Source: Acanthosepion esculentum
Lineage: Eukaryota; Mollusca; Cephalopoda; Sepiida; Sepiidae
Direction: 5' to 3'
Assembly (NCBI GenBank): GCA_964036315.1
Contig: OZ038509.1
Span: forward strand, 25,367,205 to 25,431,204
DNA: 64,000 nt
The notes beneath the pieces were generated by a model. The model was not told the DNA's origin, searched no databases, and was given only the letters and a program-made list of their open reading frames with translations. Each line of letters starts with the position of its first letter. Within the stretch, counting starts at the first letter, position 1. The translations under genes and the position numbers were made by a program. Below, in pieces: positions 10,691-22,223 of the stretch.

Positions 10691-11620
10691 GTGAAATTAA
10701 CAACAACCAGCCCAGATGACAAGAATTGAACCTGTATCACTTTTTTTCTATCAGGGAAAACACTTTCATTAATAGGTTTATTCGAACCATGCTCTGTCAG
10801 GATGGCTCTGTGGCTGAATTGGTAGATTCATTGGATGATTTGTTTTCTACAGTTTATCAACCCTTTGCAGGTTATTTAAAGCCAGAAAATATTTTAGAGA
10901 TAATAATGATTTAGTGATACAAGTTAGCTGGGAGAGAAGATGCGGATTTATGCCTAATCAAAATTTGATTAACAAACAAATTATAAAGTGGATATAAAGT
11001 GGAGGATCAATATATAAACTGATCCCTCACTTTGTGGCCGCTATAGTTTCTATTCCAGAGAATGTAAATAAATCTAAAAGACATGCCTGTGGAGCTAAGC
11101 AGTATTTCACTGATTGATTGATTCATTCATTTTCTACGACCTTATCAACCATTTGCTGGTTATTTAAAGCCAGAAATGATAATGTGAATATAAATTGGGG
11201 GATCGATTCTATATTAAAATCAATATATAAACTGATCCCTCACTTTGTGACCACGGTAGATTCTATACCTTTCTATTCCAGAGAATGTAAATAAATCTAA
11301 AAAACATGCCTGTGTAGCTAATCAGTATTTCACTGATTGAGTGATTCATTTTCTACGGCTTATCAACAAACCAGAAATTATAAGGTGGATATAAGATGGG
11401 CGTTCAATTTTACATTACAAACTATAAAATGATCCCTCACTTTGTGGGCACTATAGTTTCTATTCATTTCTATTCCAGAGAATGTAAATATATGCTTGTG
11501 TAGGTAATCAGTATTGCATTGATTGATTCATTCGTTTTCTATGACTTATCAACCCTTTGCAGGTTATTTAAAGCCAGAATATATTTTAAGATTGTAAGAA
11601 GATTTTTGATGAGATAATAA
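10690..11620 (+). repeat. Interspersed element with internal tandem copies
   Basis: Begins with a tRNA-like stretch: 'tctgtggctgaattggtaga' near 10808 has an A-box-like core TGGCTGAATTGG. It continues as four partial copies of a module beginning 'ttatcaacc.tttgcaggtt' and 'atttaaagccag' at about 10853, 11143, 11359 and 11545 (spacings about 290, 216 and 186 bp). Each full module also has 'tgatccctcactttgtg' and 'tattccagagaatgtaaat'. A single copy of the module lies at 24022-24420. This looks like a SINE or other non-autonomous family with tandem growth. No protein is evident. Confidence 0.55.
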
Positions 11621-11624
11621 GTGA

Positions 11625-11970
11625 TATGTCTTACTAATTAACCCATAGCTGGTGGGGAAGAAGGAGGATTCATACCACATCAGAATTTGATAAACAAATG
11701 TTTAGATCATAAGAATGTTATTTTTATTTTTGGAGATGGTGATTTAGCAAGTCTTACTGATTAACCCATAGCTTGGGGGCAAAGAGGTGGTTTTATACAT
11801 TTCCCAAGGGTATTTGCATGTAAGTAAATATACTGAATCTTACAGGAATTTGAACTCAGGTCTCCAATTAACAATTCCAAGCCATTATATCGATTATACC
11901 ACCCATACACTCAGGTTTACATTCCCAAGTGGTCACCCATACAGGGACTTAGAAGGTTCAATTTTGCTTA
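11625..11970 (-). mobile_element. tRNA-derived SINE, copy 2 plus truncated tail
   Basis: Minus-strand copy of the SINE at 6405-6605. The A-box-like segment lies near 11891-11905 (TGGGTGGTATAATCG), and the B-box reads GAGTTCAAATTCC at 11845-11857. The body 'aagggtatttgcatgtaagt' is at 11806-11825, and the tail 'aagtcttactgattaaccca' at about 11750. A second tail-only piece sits at 11628-11690. A 99-codon plus-strand frame over this region (11787-12086) is a by-product. Confidence 0.7.
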
Positions 11971-12270
11971 ACTTCAGTGATCATACAGTATTTCATCAGA
12001 ATGTGTTGATAAGCCGAACTGGTAGAGGCACGCTTTGGTTGAAAATAGGAATGCAGGTACAAGGATATGTAAGACATAACCCTTGACCCGAGACTTGAAG
12101 AGGTCAGATTATATTGGTCAGGAAAGCATTCTATTGAGAGTAAGCTCTATAATGTAACATTTCTGGGCAAGATGCTGACCTACTTGAAGTTCATCCTTAC
12201 CAATAGAAGACAAGAGGAATAGGGATGTCGACTTTGCATGTGGCATGGCGGAAACTTGATCAATCTTGCC

Positions 12271-12859
12271 ATGCTTGGCCCAAATGATGAAAATGCTTTT
12301 GTGGTTTGAAAACAACCTCCTTTTCATCAACAAATAGTATGGGTGCAAAAAAAAAGAAAGAATATATTTTTCGACCAATCAAAAAGTAGAAAAATTGATT
12401 TAAAAAAACATTCTCACTGAGACAAGTTTGCAATTTATTTAGATTGCATTTTGGCAAGTTGGACACTATTATCCACTGTAAACAACAAAGGTGCTAGGAT
12501 TTTGCACACGCCTTCAGATTTATTTAACTGCCCAAAAGGTAGATGTTACTTTTATTTCTTGTTTATGCTTAGCCCAAATGATGAAAATGCTTTTGTGGTT
12601 TGAAAACAACCTCCTTTCATCAACAAATAGTATGGGTGCAAAAAAAAGAAAGAATATATTTTTCGACCAATCAAAAAGTAGAAAAATTGATTTAAAAAAA
12701 CATTCTCACTGAGACAAGTTTGCAATTTATTTAGATTGCATTTTGGCAAGTTGGACACTATTATCCACTGTAAACAACAAAGGTGCTAGGATTTTGCACA
12801 TGCCTTCAGATTTATTTAACTGCTCAAAAGGTAGATGTTACTTTTATTTCTTGTTTATA
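12271..12859. repeat. 294-bp tandem duplication
   Basis: Two nearly identical copies, 12272-12565 and 12566-12859, at an offset of 294 bp, starting 'tgctt.gcccaaatgatgaa' and ending 'tttcttgttta'. Only a few differences are visible, so the duplication is recent. The 68-codon minus-strand frames at 12260-12466 and 12552-12758 are the same sequence read twice and match no family I know. Confidence 0.85.
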
Positions 12860-13430
12860 ATGACGTAAAAGAAAACATTGTCCCTTTGTCCACTGGAAAA
12901 ATGGTTTCTTGATCCAAGAACAAAGGCAACAGATGAAATCTGTCAAGCTATCGATTAAAGCATGGATCACTCAGCCAGATTATAATCAACAGTTATCCAT
13001 AATCTGCTAACGCATATCTGCATCTCCAGGTGATTAGCAAGTGATGTCAGTTCTTAGTAAATCATTATTCCTCCTTCAATTATCAGAAACAAAATGTCGC
13101 ATTCACCCTTGCCAGCCAGTATCTCATTTGGATCCAGGAAGATGTAATCTTCTCTAATATGATGTTTGATTTCAGATAAATTGATAGCCACATCAGGAGA
13201 TTTGGTAAAGAAATAAGCCTTATAGAAACACTAGCAGTATAACCTGTCTTTGACCAGGTCTTTCCTTACTGGGAATTTTTACCGTTCAATTGGAGTTTAA
13301 GTTTAAAGTCAGCCCACCTGAAAATCAATCTTAGTAACAACAATTGGGTGCAACAGAGACACATCCCCAAATGTGGGGGGGGTGTTAAAAATTTGAATGG
13401 GGGGTAGTTCTGAAAAGGGCCGTTTTTGCG
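12860..13430 (-). other. Unrecognised segment with a coding-like minus-strand frame
   Basis: The only notable feature is an open frame on the minus strand between stop codons at 13231-13233 and 13054-13056 (58 codons, no Met). Its composition is unusually protein-like for this window, including EIKHHIREDYIFLDPNEI and GECDILFLIIEGG. It could be an exon or pseudogene scrap of a host gene or an unknown element. I recognise no family and see no convincing splice sites. A G-rich run lies at 13375-13382. Confidence 0.25.
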
Positions 13431-13935
13431 TTCTCAATCTTGTTTCAGCCTCACGTGCAGCAGCAGTTGAAGAGGCATTTCTCCTCAGCTATTGAGTCCT
13501 TTGATCACCAGCCTCACACGCAGAAGCGTTCGGATGAAAACTGTGGAAACGCATAATCAACATCCAATTTCACTCACACACAAACACACACATTTTGAGA
13601 ATTATAGATATAGATAATATTACTGTAATAATTTAAACTATTTATTTTTATTAAAGTTTTTGTGAAAGATATATATCCAAGAACAGATAGTAAACAGTAA
13701 AATGTTGCTGAGAGTTATAATGGACAGGAAGTAGTGGAGAGCCATTGTCGCCAACAATTTGGACTCGAAACTGGCACTAAAGAATAATCTATTAAACAAA
13801 AAAATTTCATTGAAATTGGATGAAAACTGTGGAAATGCATAAATATCCGATCACACGTACACACACACACGCATACATACACACACACACATTTTGATAA
13901 TTATAGATATATATATATATATATATATAAGATGA
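13430..13935 (+). repeat. Duplicated (CA)n-associated repeat
   Basis: 'ggatgaaaactgtggaaa.gcataa' occurs at 13532-13556 and 13820-13845. Each is followed by a (CA)n run, 'acattttga.aattatagata' and, in the second copy, a (TA)n run. This order suggests two copies of an interspersed element with a microsatellite tail. No protein is recognisable. Confidence 0.5.
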
Positions 13936-14179
13936 CAATTCAGTTTCATTGTGCACTTGTTTGGACTGCCATCGTATAGAAAGTTTGTTCTTTGTTAAGT
14001 CGCTAGATGTTTAGCTATCAATATTCATAGGTGCTAATGATAATATTAGTTGCTTCCTTATAAGGAAACATTTGGTATTCATTTATAAAATCTTCCTATT
14101 AAAAACTCAAGAAAACATTGTTCATTACAGTATTGATTTAGTTTGAAGTATAATGTAATGTCAACATCTTCATTAGGTA

Positions 14180-14500
14180 CTTATTTTCATGTGTGCTATC
14201 CATTTTAGTGGTTGCTGCTGTTGAAAGTTCTCAAATGATGTGGTTTTGGTTATATTGTACATTTCTTTGTGATTCTGTGACACCAATTCATGAGATTTGA
14301 AGAAGGATGGTCCTCCCTAAGATCTACAGGATTTATTCACTTGAAGCCATTTTTAATCATTGATCTGAAGATTTTAATGTTTTGGTTTTGTAGCCTCTTG
14401 TGTGGGGTGAGAATATATCTAGCACAAATTATTCTCTGTTCAATTTCCTCATTTGGAATGTGGTAAGGAATGTTTAAATGATTGGTATCCATCTCTTCAC
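14180..14500 (-). pseudogene. Coding-like remnant of unknown origin beside the 83-bp array
   Basis: On the minus strand an open frame runs out of the 83-bp array to a TGA at 14337-14339. It contains CEEMDTNHLNIPYHIPNEE and EQRIICARYILTPHKRL, then IFRSMIKNGF. In-frame coding-like sequence resumes after the stop (PVDLREDHPSSNLMNW). It is probably an old transposon or gene fragment. I cannot place it in a family. Confidence 0.35.
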
Positions 14501-15178
14501 ATCTCTGCTTGTATATGAGCAGGGCATAGACTCATTTGAGATAGAGTATGGAATGTTAAAATGATTGGTGTCCATCTCTTCACATCTCTGCTTGTATATG
14601 AGCAGGGCATAGACTCATTTGAGATACAGTATGGAATGTTTAAATGATTGGTATCTATCTCTTCACATCTCTGCTTGTATATGAGCAGGGCATAGACTCA
14701 TTTGAGATACAGTATGGAATGTTTAAATGATTGGTATCCATCTCTTCACATCTCTGCTTGTATATGAGCAGGGCATAGACTCATTTGAGATACAGTATGG
14801 AATGTTAAAATGATTGGTGTCCATCTCTTCACATCTCTGCTTGTATATGAGCAGGATATAGACTCATTTGAGATACAGTATGGAATGTTTAAATGATTGG
14901 TATCTATCTCTTCACATCTCTGCTTGTATATGAGCAGGGCATAGTCTCATTTGAGATATAGTATGGAATGTTTAAATGATTGGTATCTATCTCTTCACAT
15001 CTCTGCTTGTATATGAGCAGGGCATAGTCTCATTTGGGATATAGTATGGAATGTTTAAATGATTGGTATCCATCTCTTCACATCTCTGCTTGTATATGAG
15101 CAGGCATAGACTCATTTGGGATATTGTATGAAATGTTTAAATGATTGGTATCCATCTCTTCACATCTCTGCTTTTATA
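14455..15178 (-). repeat. 83-bp tandem array
   Basis: About 8.5 copies of an 83-bp unit containing 'aaatgattggtatccatctc', 'ttcacatctctgcttgtata' and 'gagcagggcatagactcatt'. The left edge continues directly into the coding-like remnant at 14337-14490, so the unit appears to be amplified from that sequence. Sub-variants (atccatc/atctatc, gactcat/gtctcat, gtttaaa/gttaaaa) occur in runs. Confidence 0.9.
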
Positions 15179-15179
15179 T

Positions 15180-15780
15180 GCTTGTGGATAGGAAAACTGT
15201 CATTCAGAAAATCTGTAATATTTTAATCTATTTCACCCTGCATTAGTTACATGTGCTGGTTTGGTTTGATTTGGTTTATGGCATATCAACACCTCAATGG
15301 GTTATTTAATGCTGACAAGATTTTTATTGCTGGTAATATTTTACATTGTTGGTAATAATTATTTTATAAAAATATATAGCTGGTATTAAAAACCTATTTT
15401 TACACATTCATAGTGTTTTGACCCTAGTTTCGGGGTTAACTGTTTGCCCATAGCTGGGACCCTAACAGGTGCTACCACCCTTGGCCTGGGTGGAACTGGG
15501 AACACCTGCAATTAAGAGGTGGTTTCATGTTCCTCAAACCCTCCTGGATCAGAGGCCTTGCTGGTAGACGTAGTTTGTCTTACCCTGAACACAGATGTGG
15601 TTTGCCGCCATAACCAGGATAGATGGGCCATTTTGTTGCAGTGAAAGTACTCATAATTCCAAGTTGTTAACTTGTTTCTTTTACTCCCTCCTACTACTCT
15701 CCTGACTCAGTGTGGGTGAGTATGCTGAAGTTGCACATGCCAGGGGGATTATCTATTTTCAGAAATCCAAAGGGATTAAC
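15180..15780. other. GC-richer segment, unrecognised
   Basis: Positions 15283-15315 resemble the 'tatcaacc..gggttatttaa' module of the element at 10690. Positions 15400-15750 are noticeably GC-richer and contain 'gcccatagctgggaccctaa', reminiscent of the SINE tail region. This may be another SINE or non-autonomous element. No open frame of note. Confidence 0.3.
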
Positions 15781-16640
15781 ACAAGGTTTATTGACAGGAA
15801 TAAAATAGTTAATAATTTAAACAAACTGATAATGATAAAAAAAGGTAATATAATAATCTATTGATAGCAATAACATAAGTAATATTTTAACTTATTTAAT
15901 TGATAGTAATAAAATAGGGAATTTTTTACCTTATTTAATTGACAATAAGTAATATTTAATTAAATTCAATAAATCTCAAATTTAAAAAAAACATTCTGAT
16001 CATGCTACAATTTTTTCTATTTAGTTGAGATGATTAATATATAAATACTATTATAGTTATTTACTCAAAATATGAAAACTGTATCTGGTTAATAATCTTA
16101 GATATGAATAAAACATAGCCAAACACGTTTTGTGCATTGCAAAATGGTGGACAGTGGATTTTATACTTAGAGAGTTATGTAAGCAAGTGATGAAATATGT
16201 GTACATTCTTAAGCAAATCATGAGAACTTTCATCCATCTTTCTGCCAATATTTTTCTAGGGTTTCTGCTTTTGAAATGAAAATGATGATTTCCTATGAAT
16301 GTTGATAATGTAATTTTGCAATATTGATTAATATCTCAGCTTGGCTTATTCAGGAAGAATTTCTTTTTCGTACTCTTTTTTGTATGAAACAAACCATAGA
16401 AAGTTGACAGAAAGTTTTGCCAGAATGAAAAGAAAAGAAATATTCTGAAATAAGAATCTGTCAGGTTTTTGTTGTTTTCTTTTTTTCTTTTTCACTTAGA
16501 TGTGTTTAGGATTTGAACATTGATATTCCAATATTTATTGATACAAAATATATTTCTACTTCAAAATAAGTGGGGTTTTTTTTTTTCTTGATTGGTTTTC
16601 AAAAGTTATAACAAGCAATAGTTCCATCTATAGCAAGTAA
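15781..16640. other. AT-rich intergenic sequence
   Basis: Very AT-rich, with several related 'ttaattga.a.taataaaata' repeats between 15780 and 15975. I see no element or coding signal. The 63-codon minus-strand frame at 16057-16248 is not supported by anything else. Confidence 0.4.
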
Positions 16641-16649
16641 AGTTGGGTC

Positions 16650-17155
16650 ACTGTGTCATACCAGAAATCTTTTGTCATCATAATCCATCCGACACATTTA
16701 CAAATCTACCATTCAGCTGTACATTGAATATTGCTGCCATATCTGGTCTGGTGCTCCTGCTATTCATCTCGAGGTTCTTGACAAAATCCGAAGAAGGATC
16801 TTCAATGTAATCAATCCCGACTCGGCATCTCGACTTCATTTTCTTTCTCACAGATGCAACATGGATTCGCTGTCGTTTCTACAAATATTTCATAGTAACT
16901 TCTCTGGCAAGCTTTCCCCCCTGCCTGATAACCTGACTCTATGAAGTTAAGTATGTTACTACATCTAGGTCCTACCCTTTTACTGGTGAAATAGCTAAAT
17001 GCAACTGCCAATTCTAATCCAACGGTTTCTTTTCTTGCACTTTGCACCTGTGGGAATCCCTTCCATTTACTTGCATCCCCGAGAACAACAATCTCCAAAA
17101 ATTTAAATGCAACGTCAATCACCATCTTCTATCTTCTTGAATCTTCCGAGGCCCA
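16650..17155 (+). pseudogene. LINE reverse transcriptase C-terminus (Jockey/CR1 group)
   Basis: Plus-strand remnant of the C-terminal end of a LINE ORF2. It shows the conserved order 'yKStiqlyieyCChiWsGAPAihLevLDKIrrRifNvI', spread over more than one frame at 16700-16810. The YKYF segment follows near 16880 and LWESLPF..IPENNNLQKFKCNVN near 17045-17120. It parallels 20470-21110. Frameshifts and stops are present. It ends abruptly at about 17155, where a second LINE fragment in the same orientation begins. Confidence 0.7.
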
Positions 17156-18200
17156 AACAATCAATGCAGGCATCTCCCAAGACTTGCTTCTTGGACCAAC
17201 CCTCTTTTTACTTTACATAAATGATCTATTTTAGTGTATGCACTGATCATTTGTGAATATCTATGCCAATGATACAACAGTATATGGGTTCATCTCCCAA
17301 ACTGGAGATGATCAGAGATTGGCAGCTGATCTCTACTCTGACTTAGCTTTGACAGCTCATTGGGGCAAAAACTGGCTGGTTACAATCAATGCCTCAATGA
17401 CCAAACTAGTTTAATAATCACTTAGTGGACCCTGAATTCTCACCTATTACAAAGAACGGGCACTCACTCAGCAAGGCCCTGTGCCTTGAGTCCCTATTGG
17501 GACTTAAACTCAACCCAGACCTCAAGTGGAACTTGTACATATACTCTGTCACTAAAGATGCTAGAAAAATGGCCAGTTCCCAGTACCACTCCAGTAAGTA
17601 CCTGACTACACCTGCTATTTTCTTCATTTACAAGAGCCAGATCAGGCTGAAAATGGAATCCTGCTTCCCTACATCGGCAGGGAATGTTCAGTCTTCACTT
17701 TCCTGCCTTGATAGAGTCCAAAAGCCTCTACAAGTACTCGTGGGTGATTAATTATTTTCCACCTTACAAGCGCATTCCTACAGATGAAACAGCATAGGCT
17801 CTGTCGCTATTTCAATGGAAAGTGTTCAAATGAGCTACATCCCTTAATTCCGCCATAACTAACCTTCATGGGCAAACCCTGCCATGCCACATTATAGAAA
17901 ACAAATCTCATTCCCTTTGTATTCCACTGGTGAGATGTAAGTTCAACTCAAGTAGTTTCAAGTTTCCCATGAATCACTGCTGTGTGAAACTGACTCCCAA
18001 AAGGTTGTTTCCCCGATCACTACAATCTTAACCTGTTCAAATCTACGGTTAACAGTTTTCTTTTCCATATATCCCCATAAACATTGCCCCTTATTCTGTA
18101 ATCTTCTACCTGAAGTGGCTCTTTGTCCTTGTACAGGGTGAAAAACATTGTAAAAATGTCTTTACCTTTAAATAATCATATTCTCTCTCTCTCTCTCTCA
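17156..18200 (+). pseudogene. LINE reverse transcriptase palm-to-C-terminus (Jockey/CR1 group)
   Basis: A plus-strand ORF2 remnant of a related but different LINE. It starts with GISQDLLLGPTLFLLYINDL (17171-17231), the conserved RT block before the catalytic motif, followed by YANDTTVYG where YADD is expected, so the catalytic Asp pair is broken. Next come LYSDLALTAHWGKNWLVTIN (17330-17390) and a 108-codon open piece at 17425-17751. Stops interrupt the frame. After 18110 the sequence passes into an AT-rich 3' region with a (CT)n run at 18181-18200. Non-functional. Confidence 0.8.
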
Positions 18201-18280
18201 AAAAATAAGAGAAACCAAAAAACATTAGCAGGAGACAGTGAATTTTGGTGTTTTTCATGATTTGATTTCTTTTAAAAATC

Positions 18281-18690
18281 TTTTTATAATCATTTCACCC
18301 CAAGCAAGGTAGTAAAGCCACTAAGACACAAGGAGTTAATGGGTGTGAAAGAATTAGAAAACAGAGACAATTAAGAAGAAGTGAGAAGACAGTAGATAAC
18401 ACTGCATTTAAATTTTTGAAGATCAAAATTGGTCAGAAATCAAGGGGCCGTAAGAGTTCCACCAACAAGTATGAGAAAAACAGTTATAACTTATGGTTAC
18501 ATCTAGCTATTTCAACTGTAAATTGATGAGACCTTATTGCCAATCTAGTACTGCACTTAAATTCATAAAGTCAAGGTAGTGTAGCAAAGAGTTCATCCAA
18601 ACAATTACCATGAAAGTATTTATAGGAAAGTCACAAGGAAGCAACTTTTTGCAATGGGAAAGTGACTAAAGCCGAGGTTAGGACTGATAA
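18281..18690 (-). mobile_element. 5'-truncated LINE 3' end (Jockey/CR1 group)
   Basis: Minus-strand copy with the family 3' tail first on the plus strand: 'tcaccccaagcaaggtagta' (complement of the ..ccttgcttggggtga tail). It continues collinearly through the 'gcatttaaatttttgaagat' block (FKCN region), the 'cttatggttacatctagc' block and a single diverged copy of the 97-bp source segment (18555-18650). This gives a template of the normal unamplified order in this family. Confidence 0.8.
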
Positions 18691-18884
18691 AATTGCTGAT
18701 TAAATTTGAAATTTATTTCTCTTTCTATTCGTCCAAAATAAATTCTTCAGTCTAATCAGTGAGTGAGAGTTCTCCGATTGTTAAGCAACAATGACTCCGG
18801 GATATTATTCTTTTTCATTTCACTTTAACATCTGTCGAAGAGACATGGATCTCCTTCTAGTTTTCAACTTCTTTGTAATGGTTG

Positions 18885-19060
18885 GCCATTCACACTAGCC
18901 ATTTCAACTGGAAAATGATGAGACTTTGCTGCCAATAAATTCATAAAGTCTATGTACCATAGACAAAAGTTCATCAGAATAATTACCATGAAAGTATTTA
19001 TAGAAAAGGCCCAGTGAAGCTATGTTATGGTGGTGGGAAAGTGGTTGAAGCCGAGATGGT
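18885..19060 (-). mobile_element. LINE scrap (Jockey/CR1 group)
   Basis: Minus-strand fragment covering 'ctagccatttcaactg', then a single diverged copy of the satellite source segment at 18945-19030, then 'gggaaagtggttgaagccgag' (the LSH region on the coding strand). It lacks the 3' tail. Confidence 0.7.
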
Positions 19061-20450
19061 CAAGATCATTAACATTACAGGTTCTTTTTATTTTATCAAG
19101 AATCTCTAAATACATAGAAGTAAAAAACCCGATGTGGCAGCAATATTCATTGGCAAATTGTTGTCGTAGAGAAAAGAAAAAAAACTATAAACTTATAGTA
19201 GCAATAAATGTCTGCAATAGGTTTCTTCTGTCTCTCGGCCGCAACACTTGTAGCCAAGTCACAGTTCAAACAAGCAACATAGAAATGACCAAAAGGAGTC
19301 ACAAATCCACCCTTCATTTCTCACCAGCAAAAACACGTGTTTGTCTGCCAAGGTCAGAAAAATCCTACTGCCAGTAAGTAATAAACAACAGCTTTTATTT
19401 ACCAAACGTTTCTTTTGATTGGCCATGACATTCAGGGGAGGAAAGAACATTAGCATAGATTCTGATACTTAAAGTAGCAGATTTTTGCTAGCAACTCTTT
19501 CTTCGGCAGATTGCACACAAACTCTTTTTTGAGGTATGCGATTCTCTCTTTCACTATACAAATGATAGACTTATAAAAGTGTAAGATAGAATCTTGTGAG
19601 AAAATTCTTTAGTATGATACAGTGAACCAACTTTCTTAACAGGAGACCGAGCAATTGATTCAATATAATTTGTACTTCAAGAGTAATTCTTAGACTTTAG
19701 CATCGCTGCTTTTACCATTATGATTTGGCTAATGCTATCTTCAGCCATTTTCATTTCATTCCAAAAAGAGTCACTGTTCCAGGAGTTCTTCGGACTAATA
19801 GCTTCATATATTCTGTTTTCACTTTTCACCACTATATTTAACCGAATGAATATTTTAAAACGCCAAAAAGGCATTTAAGTAAAAATGAAAAATAAAAAAT
19901 CTTCTCAGTGACAGTATTTACATGGAAACATTTATTTCTTGATAGACAAGAAAAAGCTTTTAATAAAATCCTTCCATTTGAGAATATCCTATTTAATTAC
20001 CTAAAGGCAGGAAGGTGTCATGAAATTTGGTTCTCGTATTGCCGCAGAAGTCTGACAATGCAGGAGCCAGCTGCTTTTCAAAAGATCACTTAACGCCAAT
20101 TTACGTTTATGAAACACTGCAGACATTAGGGCAGATTTTGTACTCAAAATGGTGATAAACAAGGACAATGAGGATAAATCTATATGGAAATTTTTTTGGC
20201 ATCTCCAGAACTCTGACCCAACAAACAACCTTCTCTTATATATGCTTACATTAATGTCAGATATAAAAAGAAAAAGATGTCTTTTCTAAGACTGCCTTGG
20301 ATTGTTGAGATGGGTGCAATTTTTTGTTAGCAAATCTTGGCCAGTATTCCAAAATGATATTTTTTCAGCAAATCCTTGAGTAATGTTCTCTTGTCTTGGC
20401 TGATATTGAAATCCATTTGTAAGGACAATCTGCCTATTTCAAAACAAGTT
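19061..20450. other. Unrecognised sequence
   Basis: Apparently unique AT-rich DNA. A 116-codon plus-strand frame (19027-19377) starts within the LINE scrap and has no recognisable domain. Other frames are short and overlap. I see no element boundaries or repeats. Confidence 0.35.
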
Positions 20451-20454
20451 CCAT

Positions 20455-20864
20455 CATTGCTAGGTCAGCTGTAAAGAAAGTTAGTTCACTGTGTCATGCA
20501 AGACAAGTTTTCTCTATGCTACATATCTGTAAGTCTACCATTGGTCCATGCTTAGAATATTGCTACCACATATGGTCCAGTGCCCATGCTATTTACCTTG
20601 AACTCTTTGATAAAATCCAAAAAAGAATCAGCAATATTATTGGTCCTGATCTGGCAGCTCAGCTTCTGTCCTTTTCCCACCACTGTAAAGTTGCTTCCCT
20701 GTATCTTTTCTATAAATACTTTCATGGTAATTGTTTGGATAAGCTCTTCCCTATGTTACCTGACTTTTTAAATTTAAGCGCAGTACGAGACATCAATTAA
20801 CAGTTGATCTGGCTAGATGTAGCCATAAGTTCTACACTAATAGTTTCTTACCTCACATTTATCA
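20455..20864 (+). pseudogene. LINE reverse transcriptase C-terminus upstream of the 188-bp array
   Basis: A fairly well preserved C-terminal segment of ORF2. The 94-codon frame (20516-20800) contains KSTIGPCLEYCYHIWSSA, DKIQKRISNIIGPDLAAQL and LYLFYKYFHGNCLDKLFPML. These are the characteristic C-terminal motifs of Jockey/CR1-group reverse transcriptases after the palm. It is 5'-truncated near 20455 and shifted or stopped after 20800. It joins directly to the 188-bp tandem block. Confidence 0.85.
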
Positions 20865-21977
20865 CTTGTGGAACTCCTTTCTGGCCATCTTAATTCTTTA
20901 AATATTTAAATGCAATGTCAATCGCTATCTACTGTCCTCCTGATTACTCTTTCTTCTTCCCGCTCATTATTAACGTTTCTGTTCCTAATTCTTCCACACC
21001 CAGTAACCCCTTGTGTCTTAGTGGCTTTACTGCCTTGCTTGTGGAACTCCCTTCCTACTCCATGCTTTCCAGCCAACTTTAATCTTCAAATATTTAAATG
21101 CAATATCAATCGCTATCTACTGTCCTCCTGATTACTCTTTCCTCTTCCCGCTCATTATTAATATTTCTGTTCCTAATTCTTCCACACCCAGTCACCCATT
21201 GTGTCTTAGTGGCTTTACTGCCTTGCTTGTGGAACTCCCTTCCGACTCCATGCTTTCCAGCCAACTTTAATCTTCAAATATTTAAATGCAATATCAATCG
21301 CTATCTACTGTCCTCCTGATTACTCTTTCCTCTTCCCGCTCATTATTAATGTTTCTGTTCCTAATTCTTCCACACCCAGTAACCCCTTGTGTCTTAGTGG
21401 CTTTACTGCCTTGCTTGTGGAACTCCCTTCCGGCTCCATGCTTTCCAGCCAACTTTAATCTTCAAATACTTAAATGCAATTTCAATCGCTACCTACTGTC
21501 CTCCTGATTACTCTTTCCTCTTCCCGCTCATTATTAATATTTCTGTTCCTAATTCTTCCACACCCAGTAACCCCTTGTGTCTTAGTGGCTTTACTGCCTT
21601 GCTTGTGGAACTCCCTTCCGGTTCCATGCTTTCCAGCCAACTTTAATCTTCAAATATTTAAATGCAATATCAATCGCTATCTACTGTCCTCCTGATTACT
21701 CTTTCCTCTTCCCGCTCATTATTAATATTTCTGTTCCTAATTCTTCCACACCCAGTAACCCCTTGTGTCTTAGTGGCTTTACTGCCTTGCTTGTGGAACT
21801 CCCTTCCGGTTCCATGCTTTCCAGCCAACTTTAATCTTCAAATATTTAAATGCAATTTCAATCGCTATCTACTGTCCTCCTGATTACTCTTTCCTCTTCC
21901 CGCTCATTATTAATGTTTCTGTTCCTAATTCTTCCACACCCAGTCACCCATTGTGTCTTAGTGGCTTTACTGCTTTG
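20865..21977 (+). repeat. 188-bp tandem expansion of a LINE 3' end
   Basis: Six copies: a diverged first one of 173 bp (20865-21037), then five near-identical 188-bp units starting at 21038, 21226, 21414, 21602 and 21790. Each holds the end of the LINE protein (LWNSLPTPCFPANFNLQIFK, then CNINRYLLSS) plus its 3' UTR (..cccttgtgtcttagtggc..). Units join at 'gccttgCTTGtggaac', where the 3' tail 'cttggggtg' and the ORF 'cttgtggaac' share CTTG. The last unit runs into the normal tail. The 73-codon frames repeat every 188 bp and are by-products. Confidence 0.95.
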
Positions 21978-22015
21978 ATTGGGGTGAAATTGATAAAAAA
22001 AAAAAATTATTCTTT
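21978..22015 (+). mobile_element. LINE 3' terminus and A-rich tail
   Basis: 'ttggggtgaaattgataaaaaaa' marks the 3' end of the plus-strand LINE that contains the 188-bp array. The same terminal sequence closes the copies at 18281 and 22245 (minus) and, diverged, 45740 (plus). The A-run is a target-primed reverse transcription tail. Confidence 0.8.
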
Positions 22016-22223
22016 TAAATGTCAATGTGATGCTGACTATATAGACAGGAGAAAAATATATTCTTGAGAGAAGAATTCTGAAGCATATTCTAGCATTCAT
22101 TAGAAGAGGTTAGCTTTGAAATAATTTGCAGAACTCACCTGATTTCTGCAATCACAGAGTACAGTTATAAACCATCATTGTACTGATGTATACTCTAAGA
22201 ACAAAAGGAATTGTTGCAGAGTT

